A DNA stretch of 64,000 nucleotides, taken from positions 45,827-109,826 of the forward strand of contig NZ_MWUM01000018.1 of assembly GCF_002028455.1 (NCBI RefSeq), read 5' to 3'. The translations under genes and the position numbers were made by a program. Of this stretch, positions 37,290 to 46,029 are shown one piece after another. The notes beneath the pieces are model-generated. The model had not been told where the DNA came from. It did no database searches and saw nothing but the letters and a program-made list of their open reading frames with translations. Source of the DNA: Zoogloea sp. LCSB751. Its GTDB lineage: Bacteria > Pseudomonadota > Gammaproteobacteria > Burkholderiales > Rhodocyclaceae. Positions within the stretch are counted from its first letter, which is position 1, and every line of letters starts with the position of its first letter.

Positions 37290-38117
37290 ATGCGTACCGA
37301 GTCAATCCCGGCCACAGGCCGGGCCGAACCTGCAAGCGACGTACGTGCGCAGGTGCTGGCCGAACTGCTGCCCTACATCCATGCCTGCCGGAACCAGCTC
37401 TTCGTGGTCGATTATGCCTGCGGCAGCATTCTTGATCCGGTCACCTGGAACAGCCTCGGCCGCCACCTCGCGCTGCTCCAGCTGATCGGCCTCCGGCTCA
37501 TCGTCGTGCATCGCTCCAGTGCCCTCAATACCCGGCTGGTTGCGCTCCTGAACCGGCACGGCGCAAGGGCTGCCGGGCTGTCCGGCGTCGATGACGGCAT
37601 GCTGCAATTGCGCCCTGCGAGACTGTCCCTTGGCCGCGACGCCGGCCTGGAAGCCGGAGCCGTCAACAAAGCGCTGCTCGACCTGTATCTGGATGCCGGG
37701 CTACTGCCCGTCATCCGTCCGATCGGCGTTGCGCCCGATGGTTTGGCCTGCCCCACGGACGGAAGCCAGTTGGCCTCTGCTCTGGCCATGCACTTGCAGG
37801 CCAAGAAGCTGATCGTACTGGGAGACAGCCCTCCACCGATGGATCGGGAAGGCCGCCCGGCGCACCGCCTGTCGGTTTCCGATGCTGCATCGCTGGCCAT
37901 CATTCCAGCGCACATCGTCGACGCAATGGCGGCGGGCATCCCTGCCGTCCATCTTCTCGATATCCGACACCCTGAAACTCTTCTGGTCGAACTACTGACC
38001 CCATTCATCGGCGGCACGCTGATCCTGCCCGACGCGGCAGCCGGCGTTCTTTCCCAAAGCGAGCATTACCTGGCCCCTGTCACCGAAGGAGATGAGCATG
38101 AAGATCAATCCTGCTGA
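37290..38117 (+). CDS. Degenerate acetylglutamate-kinase-like (amino acid kinase family) protein
   Basis: 275 residues aligning by eye with NAG kinase along its length: LLPYIHACRNQLFVVDYACG, LQLIGLRLIVVHRSS, LNTRLVALLNRHGARAAGLSG, LPVIRPIGVAPDGLACPTD, LHLQAKKLIVLGD (as MHLQAKKLIVLGD) and DAMAAGIPAVHLLD. The first-strand Lys and Gly-Gly of NAGK (VIKYGG) are replaced by VDYAC, and the VHGGG loop by VHRSS, so ATP-dependent kinase activity is doubtful. It may act as a regulatory or scaffold protein. Its start is 6 bp after the EIIA gene, and its end overlaps the next gene by 20 bp. Confidence 0.7.
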   Translation: MRTESIPATGRAEPASDVRAQVLAELLPYIHACRNQLFVVDYACGSILDPVTWNSLGRHLALLQLIGLRLIVVHRSSALNTRLVALLNRHGARAAGLSGVDDGMLQLRPARLSLGRDAGLEAGAVNKALLDLYLDAGLLPVIRPIGVAPDGLACPTDGSQLASALAMHLQAKKLIVLGDSPPPMDREGRPAHRLSVSDAASLAIIPAHIVDAMAAGIPAVHLLDIRHPETLLVELLTPFIGGTLILPDAAAGVLSQSEHYLAPVTEGDEHEDQSC

Positions 38118-38406
38118 GCTGTGCATCGGCATCGTCGTCAGGAACCGCGCATACGCAGTCGCCACCCCCGGCACGGACAATGCTGCCAACACCATCGGCT
38201 TTCCGGGCTCGCAACTGGGACGCGAAACCTTGCGTGTATTCCTTGCCGGACAGGAATGCCCCGTGCGCCTGGCCGTCGCCGGAGACGGTGCGATCGGCGT
38301 CGCCCTTGCGATCAGTCCGACAGCCCAGTGCAACGTTTACATCCTCGATGCAAAGCCCGGAGCCCATCCGGCACGTCTGGCCTCCTACGCTTCAAGGGCC
38401 CTGTGA
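38098..38406 (+). CDS. Hypothetical protein in the kdp cluster
   Basis: 102 residues, not recognised. It opens MKINPAELCIGIVVRNRAYA and continues with alternating strands and helices (LGRETLRVFLAGQECPVRLA, VALAISPTAQCNVYILDA); the pattern is loosely RNase H-like but no acidic triad is evident. No signal or membrane segment. AAGGAG lies six bases before ATG 38098; ATG 38092 is too close. It overlaps the kinase-like gene by 20 bp, indicating coupling. Confidence 0.6.
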   Translation: MKINPAELCIGIVVRNRAYAVATPGTDNAANTIGFPGSQLGRETLRVFLAGQECPVRLAVAGDGAIGVALAISPTAQCNVYILDAKPGAHPARLASYASRAL

Positions 38407-38409
38407 GCC

Positions 38410-38616
38410 ATGCCTGTGCACATCTGCCCCGTCTGCGGCGCCCGCCACGTGGTATCGAGTGTGCTGCACCTTCTCGCCCACCGCCGCAACCTGACCTGCT
38501 CGCCAAGCTGCAAGGCGGTATTCGGCCAGCTGGTACGGCGGCGCATCCTGGCGGAAATGGCTGAAAGCGCGGAGCGCCGACGCCTGTCCGACCGCCATCA
38601 GGTGAGCGAGGACTAG
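38410..38616 (+). CDS. Small zinc-ribbon-like protein
   Basis: 68 residues. Two Cys pairs, HICPVCGARH at the start and LTCSPSCKAVF about 20 residues on, could bind one zinc. The rest is a basic helix (FGQLVRRRILAEMAESAERR). Function unknown. It begins 3 bp after the preceding gene's stop. Confidence 0.5.
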   Translation: MPVHICPVCGARHVVSSVLHLLAHRRNLTCSPSCKAVFGQLVRRRILAEMAESAERRRLSDRHQVSED

Positions 38617-38701
38617 CGTGTTGTTCGTCGAACGGAAGAGAATCGCGGTCTCGCGCCCCAGCGCGCCGTTCGTGAGAACAAGACCTAAAAAAGGAGACGC
38701 G

Positions 38702-40336
38702 ATGCTCTCGCAACCGGACCACGTGGTCCGTCATTTCCGCGACGTGCTCGTCTGGCCGGTCCAGATCAAGCCGGGCTTCACGGGGGAGAACGTGGCGCGC
38801 ATCCACGAGAGGATCACCGGCAGCGGCCACTGGGCGCCGGTGGACGACGAATTCACCACCGACCCGGCCGACTTCCAGGAGCGTCATTACAAGGAGTTCG
38901 TGGCCTTCCTGCCCTACGTCCAGCGCTTCCTGTATGGAGACGGGCGCTCGGCGAGCGGCGACGGCCCGCCCAACCGCTCGGCGCCGATGGCGGTGTACCG
39001 GCGCACCGACGTGGCCGGGCTGAACGTCGTACTTAGACCCGGCGACGCCCCCATCTCGCTGCGCATCGCCCACGTGGATCTCTACCTCTTCCTCGATCTC
39101 GACGTGGCGATGCTCAACGTGGAGGTGGCCGCCGACGACCTGCCGCTGGCCACCGCGCTGGAACTGCTCTACCGCTTCGGGCGCGCCTATCCGACCGGCT
39201 GGGACAGCAGCGGCCAGGGCGTGCACAACGTCCACCGCAGCGAACTTCTCGACCGGGACGGGCATGTACTCGCCACCTCCGACTCGGAGAAACGGGAACG
39301 CTACCTGCGCTTCGTCTGCGAGCACCGCACGCCCTGCGTCGGCGCCCTGTGGGCCTGCCTGCTACGCCCGCTGGTGCAGGACGCCGAGTGCGGCGACGGC
39401 GATCTGAGCTACCGGCTGCTCGAGTACTACCGCATGCCGATGATGGCCTACCTGGCCCTCGACGAGCCGCGCAGCCTCAGCCGCGAGGACTTCATCCGCA
39501 TCGGCTTCGTGGCCAACCTGCCGTCCCGCGACCCGGTGCCGGCCAAGGACCCGGCAGTGATCCGCTTCGAGCGCCTGCACTGCGAGGACCGCTTCTGGAC
39601 CGATTCCGACGACGGCCCCAACAGCCGCTTCATCTGCACCGGCAACGCCCTGGTGCTGGTGGGCGAAGCCGGCTCCGACTACTTCCGCGATCCCGAGCAC
39701 GGCTTCCTGGCGCGCTTCCGCCACCAGTATTTCCTGGTCTTCCTGATCGCCCATTTCCATCGCGCCGCGCTGCTGTCCTTTTCCGACGGGCTGGCCAGCG
39801 CGGTGAATGAGCTCGACATCCGCAACAGCGAATCCGTGCGCCGCTTCAAGCGTCGCATCCGCCAATCCTTCGAGGCTTTCCTGCGCTTCACCCACCGCTA
39901 CTGGTTCCACGAGGTTTCCGAGCAGGGGCTGGTGCAGGCCCTGTTCCAGCGCACCACGCGCCTGCTGCGCAACGACGAGTTGTTCGGCCACGTAAAGGAC
40001 CAGATGCGCGAGATGAGCGCCTACCTGGACAGCGACAGCCAGCGCCGCCAGTCCGGCACCGTGCTGCGCCTGACCGTGGTGACCATCTTCGGCCTGATCG
40101 CCACGGTGGTCACCGGCTACTTCGGCATGAACCTGTTCAATTTTCCCGAGGTGCCCGGTACCTACAAGCTGGTCCAGCTAGGGCTGGTGAGTGCCAGCAC
40201 GCTGACCCTGGTGCTGTTCGCGGTAGCCCGCTCCAAGCGCCTGTCGGACTTCCTTGAGGCACTCTCCGACGAGCGTCTCCCCCGCGAAGCCAAATGGACC
40301 GCCCTGGGCCGCGTCTTCAAACGGACGGAACCCTAG
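38702..40336 (+). CDS. CorA-like divalent metal ion transporter
   Basis: 544 residues. The C-terminus has two membrane helices: one beginning RLTVVTIFGLIATVVTGYFG and running into GMN, the other LVQLGLVSASTLTLVLFAVA. The GMN motif in GYFGMNLFNFPE is the CorA/MIT selectivity signature. The long N-terminal cytoplasmic domain (about 470 residues) is larger than in classical CorA (about 316 in total). A strong AAAAAAGGAGACGCG stands before ATG 38702. Its TAG is two bases before the kdpD ATG, so the two are coupled. Likely role: Mg2+ or similar ion flux alongside K+ uptake. Confidence 0.8.
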   Translation: MLSQPDHVVRHFRDVLVWPVQIKPGFTGENVARIHERITGSGHWAPVDDEFTTDPADFQERHYKEFVAFLPYVQRFLYGDGRSASGDGPPNRSAPMAVYRRTDVAGLNVVLRPGDAPISLRIAHVDLYLFLDLDVAMLNVEVAADDLPLATALELLYRFGRAYPTGWDSSGQGVHNVHRSELLDRDGHVLATSDSEKRERYLRFVCEHRTPCVGALWACLLRPLVQDAECGDGDLSYRLLEYYRMPMMAYLALDEPRSLSREDFIRIGFVANLPSRDPVPAKDPAVIRFERLHCEDRFWTDSDDGPNSRFICTGNALVLVGEAGSDYFRDPEHGFLARFRHQYFLVFLIAHFHRAALLSFSDGLASAVNELDIRNSESVRRFKRRIRQSFEAFLRFTHRYWFHEVSEQGLVQALFQRTTRLLRNDELFGHVKDQMREMSAYLDSDSQRRQSGTVLRLTVVTIFGLIATVVTGYFGMNLFNFPEVPGTYKLVQLGLVSASTLTLVLFAVARSKRLSDFLEALSDERLPREAKWTALGRVFKRTEP

Positions 40337-40338
40337 CC

Positions 40339-43044
40339 ATGTCTACCCCCGCCGACCGCCCCGACCCGGACGCCCTGCTGGCCCGCCTACAAGCCGACGA
40401 GGCCCGCGCCCGGCGGGGCCGCCTGAAGATCTTCTTCGGCGCCAGCGCCGGGGTCGGCAAGACCTGCGCGATGCTGGCCGCCGCACGCCAGCAGCTCATC
40501 CAGGGTGTGGACGTGGTGATCGGCGTCGTAGAAACCCACGGACGCATGGAAACCGAGGCGATGGCCGACGGCATCGCCCGCATTCCACCCCGCCAGATTC
40601 CCTACCGGGAGAGGGTGCTGACGGAGTTCGACCTGGACCGGGCACTGGAGCTCAAGCCCACCCTGATCCTGGTGGACGAGCTGGCCCACACCAACGTGGC
40701 CGGCTCCCGCCATCCCAAGCGCTGGCAGGACGTGGAGGAGCTGCTGGCAGCCGGCATCGACGTGTATTCGACGGTAAACGTCCAGCATCTGGAAAGCCTC
40801 AATGATGTGGTCAGCGGCATTGCCGGGATCCGCGTGTGGGAAACAGTGCCGGACCGGATTTTCGACGAGGCTGACGAGGTCGTCCTGGTGGACCTGCCGC
40901 CGGACGAACTGCTGCAGCGCCTGCGGGAAGGCAAGGTGTACCTGCCCAACCAGGCGGAACGGGCGATCCGCAACTTCTTCCGCAAGGGTAACCTGCTGGC
41001 ACTGCGCGAACTGGCCCTGCGCCGCACCGCCGACCGGGTGGACGAGGACGTCCAGCAGTACCGGCGCGACAAGTGCGTGTCGCCGGTCTGGCAGACCCAG
41101 GACGCCTTGCTCGCCTGCATCGGCCCGGAAAGCGGCAGCGAGAAGATCGTGCGCAGCGCCGCCCGCCTCGCCGGGCGCCTCGAAGCCCCGTGGCACGCGG
41201 TATACATCGAGACGCCCGAGCGCCAGCGCCTGCCCGCCGCCGCCCGTGACCGGACACTGAAGACCCTGAGGCTGGCCCAGGACCTGGGTGCCACCACGGC
41301 CACCCTCGCCGGCGCCCAGGTGGAGACGGAAGCCGTGCGCTATGCCCGCACCCACAACCTCTCCCGCCTGATGGTCGGCCAGGGCGCGCCACGGCGCTGG
41401 CGCTTCTGGGAGCGCGGCATCGCCGAACGCATCGGCCGCCTCGCCCCCGACCTGGACGTGATCCAGGTGGCCCGCACCGAACACACGCTTCCCGACGCAG
41501 AGCCTCCAGCCGTGGCAACCGCCGGCAGCGCCAGCACGACATGGCGTGCCTACGCACTGAGTGCCGCGGCCTGCAGCCTCGCTGGCCTCATCGCGATGCC
41601 GCTCCATGCCCTGGTGGACCTGGCCAACATCGTGATGGTCTTCCTGCTGGCGGTGGTGCTGGTGGCTGTCCGCCTGGGGCGCGGACCGGCCGTGCTGGCG
41701 TCCTTCCTCAGCGTGGCGATCTTCGACTTCTTCTTCGTCCCGCCGCGCCTGTCCTTCGCTGTCAGCGATGTCCAGTACCTGATGACCTTCGCCGTGATGC
41801 TGGTGGTCGGCCTGGTGATCGGTCAGCTCACCGCTGGCTACAAACATCAGGCCCATGTGGCCGGTAGCCGCGAGAACCGCATGCGGGCCCTTTACGAGAT
41901 GTCCCGCGATCTGTCCGGTGCGCTGCTGCCTGATCAGATCGCCGAGATAGGGGAACGTTTCCTGGTGGCAGAGATGGGCGCCCGCGCCGCGTTCGTGCTC
42001 GCCGATGAGGCGGACCGCCTGGCGGCTCCGCTGTTCGCGTCAGCCGGCCTGCCAGAGATCGACCCCGGCGTCGCCCAATGGGCCTTCGACCACGCGGAGG
42101 CTGCGGGCCAGGGCACCGACACCCTACCGGCCAGCCCATTGCTCTATCTGCCCCTCAAGGCACCGATGCGCCTGCGCGGCGTGCTGGCCCTCGAACTGCG
42201 CGACCCTGGCCGCCTGCTGGAACCCGAACAGCGCCGCTTGCTGGACACCTTCGCGTCCCTGATCGCCATCGCGCTGGAGCGCGTCCATTATGTGGATGTC
42301 GCCCAGCACACCACCGTTCAGATGGAATCCGAAAGGCTGCGCAACTCCCTGCTGTCGGCCATCTCCCACGACCTGCGCACCCCGCTCAGCGTACTGATCG
42401 GCCTGGCCGACTCCATGTTCCTGACCCAGCCGCCGCCCACTGCAGCCCAGGCCGGCATCTCCCGCCAGCTGCGCGAGCAGGCCCTGCGCATCAATGCCCA
42501 GGTAGACAACCTCCTCGACATGGCCCGCCTGCAGGCCGGCCGCATCCAGCTCAACCGCCAGTGGCAGCCGCTGGAGGAAGTCGTCGGCAGCGCCCTCAAG
42601 AGCCTGCGCCCGATCCTCGCCGGGCATCAGGTCCGGGTCGAGCTGGACGAGGATCTGCCCCTCGTGGAAGTGGATTCGGTACTGATGCAAAGGGTGTTCT
42701 GCAATCTGCTCGAGAACGCCGCCAAGTACACTCCGGCCGGCAGCCACATCTGGATCCGGGCCCACGCAACGGCGCAGCACATGGAGATCCGCGTCGAAGA
42801 CGACGGTCCTGGCCTGCCCGCCGGACGCGAGGAAAACCTGTTCAAGAAATTCGAGCGCGGCGAGCAGGAAAGCAGCACGCCGGGCGTCGGCCTCGGCCTG
42901 GCGATCTGCCGGGCCATCGTCGAGGCCCACGGCGGCGGCATGCACGCCCGCCGGAGCAGCCAGGGCGGCGCCTGCTTCGTATTCACGCTACCCATCGGCA
43001 CACCGCCTGTCCTCGTCGAGGACGAGGACGACCGCGCCCCCTGA
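40339..43044 (+). CDS. kdpD: Osmosensitive K+ channel sensor histidine kinase KdpD
   Basis: 901 residues. N-terminal KdpD domain with Walker A FGASAGVGKTCAML and DELAHTNVAGSRHPKRWQD; Usp-like domain (about 245-370); four membrane helices around ALSAAACSLAGLIAMPLHAL to FAVMLVVGLVIGQ; a GAF-like linker; HisKA with SHDLRTPLSVLIG (phospho-His); HATPase with LLENAAKYTPAG, EDDGPGLPAG and GVGLGLAICRAIV. It senses K+ limitation and salt stress and phosphorylates KdpE. Confidence 0.96.
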   Translation: MSTPADRPDPDALLARLQADEARARRGRLKIFFGASAGVGKTCAMLAAARQQLIQGVDVVIGVVETHGRMETEAMADGIARIPPRQIPYRERVLTEFDLDRALELKPTLILVDELAHTNVAGSRHPKRWQDVEELLAAGIDVYSTVNVQHLESLNDVVSGIAGIRVWETVPDRIFDEADEVVLVDLPPDELLQRLREGKVYLPNQAERAIRNFFRKGNLLALRELALRRTADRVDEDVQQYRRDKCVSPVWQTQDALLACIGPESGSEKIVRSAARLAGRLEAPWHAVYIETPERQRLPAAARDRTLKTLRLAQDLGATTATLAGAQVETEAVRYARTHNLSRLMVGQGAPRRWRFWERGIAERIGRLAPDLDVIQVARTEHTLPDAEPPAVATAGSASTTWRAYALSAAACSLAGLIAMPLHALVDLANIVMVFLLAVVLVAVRLGRGPAVLASFLSVAIFDFFFVPPRLSFAVSDVQYLMTFAVMLVVGLVIGQLTAGYKHQAHVAGSRENRMRALYEMSRDLSGALLPDQIAEIGERFLVAEMGARAAFVLADEADRLAAPLFASAGLPEIDPGVAQWAFDHAEAAGQGTDTLPASPLLYLPLKAPMRLRGVLALELRDPGRLLEPEQRRLLDTFASLIAIALERVHYVDVAQHTTVQMESERLRNSLLSAISHDLRTPLSVLIGLADSMFLTQPPPTAAQAGISRQLREQALRINAQVDNLLDMARLQAGRIQLNRQWQPLEEVVGSALKSLRPILAGHQVRVELDEDLPLVEVDSVLMQRVFCNLLENAAKYTPAGSHIWIRAHATAQHMEIRVEDDGPGLPAGREENLFKKFERGEQESSTPGVGLGLAICRAIVEAHGGGMHARRSSQGGACFVFTLPIGTPPVLVEDEDDRAP

Positions 43045-43065
43045 TGTATCGAAAGGAAGACCGCC

Positions 43066-43779
43066 ATGCCCGAGCCGAGCCCCCGCGTCATCGTCGTCGA
43101 GGACGAAGCCCAACTGCGCCGCTTCGTGCGCCTGGCCCTGGAAACCGAAGGCTGCGAAGTCCATGAGGCCGATGGTGTCAAACGCGGCCTCATCGAAGCC
43201 GGCACCCGCAAGCCGGACCTGCTGATCCTCGACCTGGGCCTGCCGGACGGGGATGGCATCGAGCTGATCCGCGAGCTGCGCACCTGGTCGGAGATCCCGA
43301 TCATCGTGCTGTCGGCCCGGACCGCCGAGACCGAGAAAGTCGCCGCCCTCGACGCCGGCGCCGACGACTATCTGACCAAGCCCTTTGGCGCCGCCGAGTT
43401 GCTGGCCCGCGTGCGCGCCCACCTGCGACGGCGCTACAAATCCGGCAGCAGCGGGCAGAGCCAGGTGAGCTTCGGAACGGTCAAGGTCGACCTGGGCAAG
43501 CGCCTTGTCGAGAAAAATGGTGTGCCGGTGCACCTGACCCCCATCGAGTTCCGCCTCCTCGCCTATGTGGTGTCCAACCCGGACTGCGTGCTGACCCACC
43601 GGCAGCTGCTGAAAGCCGTGTGGGGCCCATCCCACACGGAGGATGCCCACTACGTGCGGGTCTACATGGGGCATCTGCGCAAGAAGATCGAGGACGACCC
43701 CACCGACCCGGACCACATCGTCACTGAACCGGGTGTCGGTTATCGCTTCGTCGCGGAGGCCCCTGCCCGCGATACCTAG
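43066..43779 (+). CDS. kdpE: KDP operon response regulator KdpE
   Basis: 237 residues: receiver domain (VIVVEDEAQLRR acidic pair, LLILDLGLPDGDG phospho-Asp, DYLTKPFG Lys) and an OmpR-type winged helix (LTPIEFRLLAYVVSNPDCVL, MGHLRKKIEDDP, GVGYRFV). It activates kdp transcription. AAAGGAAG precedes the ATG, 21 bp after kdpD. Last gene of the cluster. Confidence 0.96.
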   Translation: MPEPSPRVIVVEDEAQLRRFVRLALETEGCEVHEADGVKRGLIEAGTRKPDLLILDLGLPDGDGIELIRELRTWSEIPIIVLSARTAETEKVAALDAGADDYLTKPFGAAELLARVRAHLRRRYKSGSSGQSQVSFGTVKVDLGKRLVEKNGVPVHLTPIEFRLLAYVVSNPDCVLTHRQLLKAVWGPSHTEDAHYVRVYMGHLRKKIEDDPTDPDHIVTEPGVGYRFVAEAPARDT

Positions 43780-43836
43780 CCTGCCGACAGGCCGCCAAGC
43801 ACATGGCCAATAGTGGGATGAGCGACGTCGTTTATT

Positions 43837-43880
43837 TATACCCGGATTTTATTTGCAATTAATTTTAACCCGGGTAATAT
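43837..43880 (+). promoter_or_regulatory. Promoter with an ACCCGGGT operator-like palindrome for the DUF2239 gene
   Basis: A -35-like TTGCAA (43853-43858) and -10-like TAATAT (43875-43880) are 16 bp apart. The spacer contains TTAACCCGGGTAA (43865-43877), whose ACCCGGGT core is a perfect palindrome. A second half-conserved core, ATACCCGGATT, lies at 43838-43848. The AT-rich gap stands out from its surroundings. A repressor site overlapping the promoter is inferred. Confidence 0.5.
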
Positions 43881-43910
43881 TAAGGACAGACCAACTCATC
43901 CAGCCCGACC

Positions 43911-44507
43911 ATGTCCTCATCCCGCCCCACGACCTACACCACCTTCGACGGCCCGCAACGCATCGCTGGCGGCAGCCTGCAGGACAACGCCCTGGCCGCC
44001 AAGCGGGCGCTCGAAGCCGATGGGAGCGGCACCGTGCTCACCTTCGATGACAGCACGGGCAGGCTCGTGGATATCGACCTCCGCGGCAGCGATGCGGAAG
44101 TGCTCGCCCGCCTACTGTTGAGCACGGCTCCCGCCACGTCCGAACCGGAACCAAGCCTCGAAGCCCGCGGCCGAGGCCGGCCCCGGCTGGGCGTCGTCGC
44201 CCGCGAAGTCACGCTGCTGCCCCGCCACTGGGACTGGCTCACGTCCCAACCTGGCGGTGCGTCGGTCACCCTGCGCAAGCTGGTGGACGAAGCACGCCGG
44301 GCCAGCTCCGGGCAGGACGTCCGCCGCCAGGCCCAGGAACGCGCCTATCACTTCATGTCTGCATTGGCTGGCGACCTGCCCGGTTTCGAGGAGACTGCCC
44401 GTGCCCTGTTCGCGGACGACCGGGCTGCATTCATGCAACGCACCGATACCTGGCCAGCGGATCTGCGCAACCACGCCCTCCACCTGGCTTTCGATGACGA
44501 AGCCTGA
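43911..44507 (+). CDS. DUF2239 family protein
   Basis: 198 residues. It opens MSSSRPTTYTTFDGPQRIAG and has the FDDSTGRLVDIDLRG segment and the family centre RGRGRPRLGVVAREVTLLPR, then HWDWLTSQPGGASVTLRKLV. DUF2239 has no known function; the GRGRPRLG stretch looks like an AT-hook-like or basic DNA-contact element. Its TGA overlaps the next ATG, so it is coupled to the GIY-YIG gene. Confidence 0.88.
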   Translation: MSSSRPTTYTTFDGPQRIAGGSLQDNALAAKRALEADGSGTVLTFDDSTGRLVDIDLRGSDAEVLARLLLSTAPATSEPEPSLEARGRGRPRLGVVAREVTLLPRHWDWLTSQPGGASVTLRKLVDEARRASSGQDVRRQAQERAYHFMSALAGDLPGFEETARALFADDRAAFMQRTDTWPADLRNHALHLAFDDEA

Positions 44508-44548
44508 TGGCCCCCGACAGGCCCGACGAACCTTTGCGGAGACGCGCA

Positions 44549-44908
44549 ATGACCGTAGAACGCACAGCAAAACGCATGTTGAAACAACAATACCTGGACG
44601 TACCCAGTCGTGCCGGCGTCTACGCCGTACGGAACCTCGTCACCGGCCGCGCCTTGGTGGCCGGCAGCGCCAATGTCCAGGGCGCGCTCAACCGGCATGT
44701 TTTCGAACTGCGACAGGGCAAACACCGCGACCCGCAGTTGCTCGAAGACTGGAAGGCCCATGGCGAAGCCAGCTTCGTCTTCGAGGTGGTCGATCGGGTC
44801 AAGCCGCGCACCGAGCCCGATTTTGACGCGGCCCGAGAACTCGAACTGCTGGTTGCGCTGTGGCGCCTTGAAATACCCTGCGGCGGAGAACGGGGCTACG
44901 GCGCCTGA
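44549..44908 (+). CDS. GIY-YIG nuclease family protein
   Basis: About 119 residues. MTVERTAKRMLKQQYLD is followed by SRAGVYAVRNLVTGRALVAG, where GVYAV and LVAGSA take the place of the GIY and YIG motifs, then NRHVFELRQGKHRDPQLLED and a Glu-rich end. It is of the short GIY-YIG type whose nuclease activity is unproven; the second motif is degenerate. CGGAGACGCGCA precedes ATG 44549; ATG 44507, overlapping the DUF2239 stop, is an alternative that adds 14 residues. Confidence 0.75.
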   Translation: MTVERTAKRMLKQQYLDVPSRAGVYAVRNLVTGRALVAGSANVQGALNRHVFELRQGKHRDPQLLEDWKAHGEASFVFEVVDRVKPRTEPDFDAARELELLVALWRLEIPCGGERGYGA

Positions 44909-45036
44909 AGTCCCCGTCCTGGCGGGATTCGACAATTCACGGAACATCGGCGGACGAAGGTGCTCCAATGCAGAGCCCCGCAGCACGGGGCGATCCGTTC
45001 CTTAAAACGACCAACAAGACACGCCAGGAATCCTTC

Positions 45037-45876
45037 ATGACACAGCAGACCACCCTTGCCCCAACCCTCACCCTCGCCAACGGCGTCGCCATGCCACTCC
45101 TCGGCCTCGGCACCTGGCCGATGAACGACCAGGAAGCCGCCCACACCGTCGCCGAAGCCATCGGCCTCGGCTACCGGCTGATCGACACGGCGGAAAATTA
45201 CGGTAACGAGAAAGGTGTCGGAGAAGGGATTCGACGCTCGGGCATCCCCCGCGACGAGATCTTCCTCACCACCAAGTTCAACCGCCAGTGGCACAGCGTT
45301 GCCGGCGCGCGGGAAGCCTGCGAAGCCAGCCTGAAACGGCTGGGCGTCGATTACATCGACCTGCTGCTGATCCACTGGCCGAACTCGGACCAGGACCGCT
45401 ATGTGGACGCCTTCCACGGTCTGGTCAAGCTGCTGGAGGCCGGCCTGGTCCGCGCCATCGGGACGTCCAACTTCAAGCCTGACCACCTGCAGCGCCTCTT
45501 CGATGCCGGCCTGGTGCCCCACCACAACCAGATCCAGCTCGATCCCTATCACCGCCGCGACGATCTGCTCGCCATCCATAAGGAACGCGGCATCACCACC
45601 GGCGCCTGGCGGCCTCTCGGCTGCGGCAATGCAATGCTCGCCGATCCGGTAATCACCAGCATCGCCGAAGCCCACGGCCGGACCGCCGCGCAGATCATCC
45701 TGCGCTGGATCGTCCAGCAAGGCATCGTAACCACGCCCAAGTCCGCCAACCCGGTCCGTCTGGCCCAGAACCTGGCGCTGTTCGACTTCACGCTGTCGGA
45801 CGCCGAAATCGCCGCCCTCGATACGCTGGACCGGCCCGATCCGACGATGCTGAACGCCGACGTCTTCGGGCACTGA
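45037..45876 (+). CDS. Aldo/keto reductase
   Basis: 279 residues, a TIM-barrel NADPH-dependent carbonyl reductase. The catalytic tetrad is visible: Asp and Tyr in LIDTAENYGNE, Lys in FLTTKFN and His in LLIHWPNS. Other family sequence: PLLGLGTWPMNDQEA, AIGTSNFKPDHLQ, QIQLDPYH and VTTPKSANPVRLAQNL (cofactor site). The substrate cannot be told; relatives reduce 2,5-diketogluconate or methylglyoxal. AGGAATCCTTC precedes ATG 45037. No operon partner. Confidence 0.92.
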   Translation: MTQQTTLAPTLTLANGVAMPLLGLGTWPMNDQEAAHTVAEAIGLGYRLIDTAENYGNEKGVGEGIRRSGIPRDEIFLTTKFNRQWHSVAGAREACEASLKRLGVDYIDLLLIHWPNSDQDRYVDAFHGLVKLLEAGLVRAIGTSNFKPDHLQRLFDAGLVPHHNQIQLDPYHRRDDLLAIHKERGITTGAWRPLGCGNAMLADPVITSIAEAHGRTAAQIILRWIVQQGIVTTPKSANPVRLAQNLALFDFTLSDAEIAALDTLDRPDPTMLNADVFGH

Positions 45877-45986
45877 GGCACAGCGGCTGACGCGCAAACA
45901 CGCGCCCTGCCCTATCCGATAGGCGGGTCTGCTTCCGGTCCGTTCGGTGTGCGTCCAACAACGGGCGCACAGGCCGGAAAGCTGAT

Positions 45987-46016
45987 AATATATGAAACGT
46001 ATACAAACCATATATT
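45987..46016. promoter_or_regulatory. Symmetrical operator upstream of the ParD-like/map pair
   Basis: A 30-bp arrangement: arm AATATATG (45987-45994), AAAC, central palindrome GTATAC (45999-46004), AAAC, arm CATATATT (46009-46016). The outer arms are perfect inverted repeats with the centre exactly between them. It ends 13 bp before the ParD-like ATG. Ribbon-helix-helix antitoxins usually bind such sites, so autoregulation is likely but inferred. Confidence 0.55.
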
Positions 46017-46029
46017 AGAGATCCAAGCC

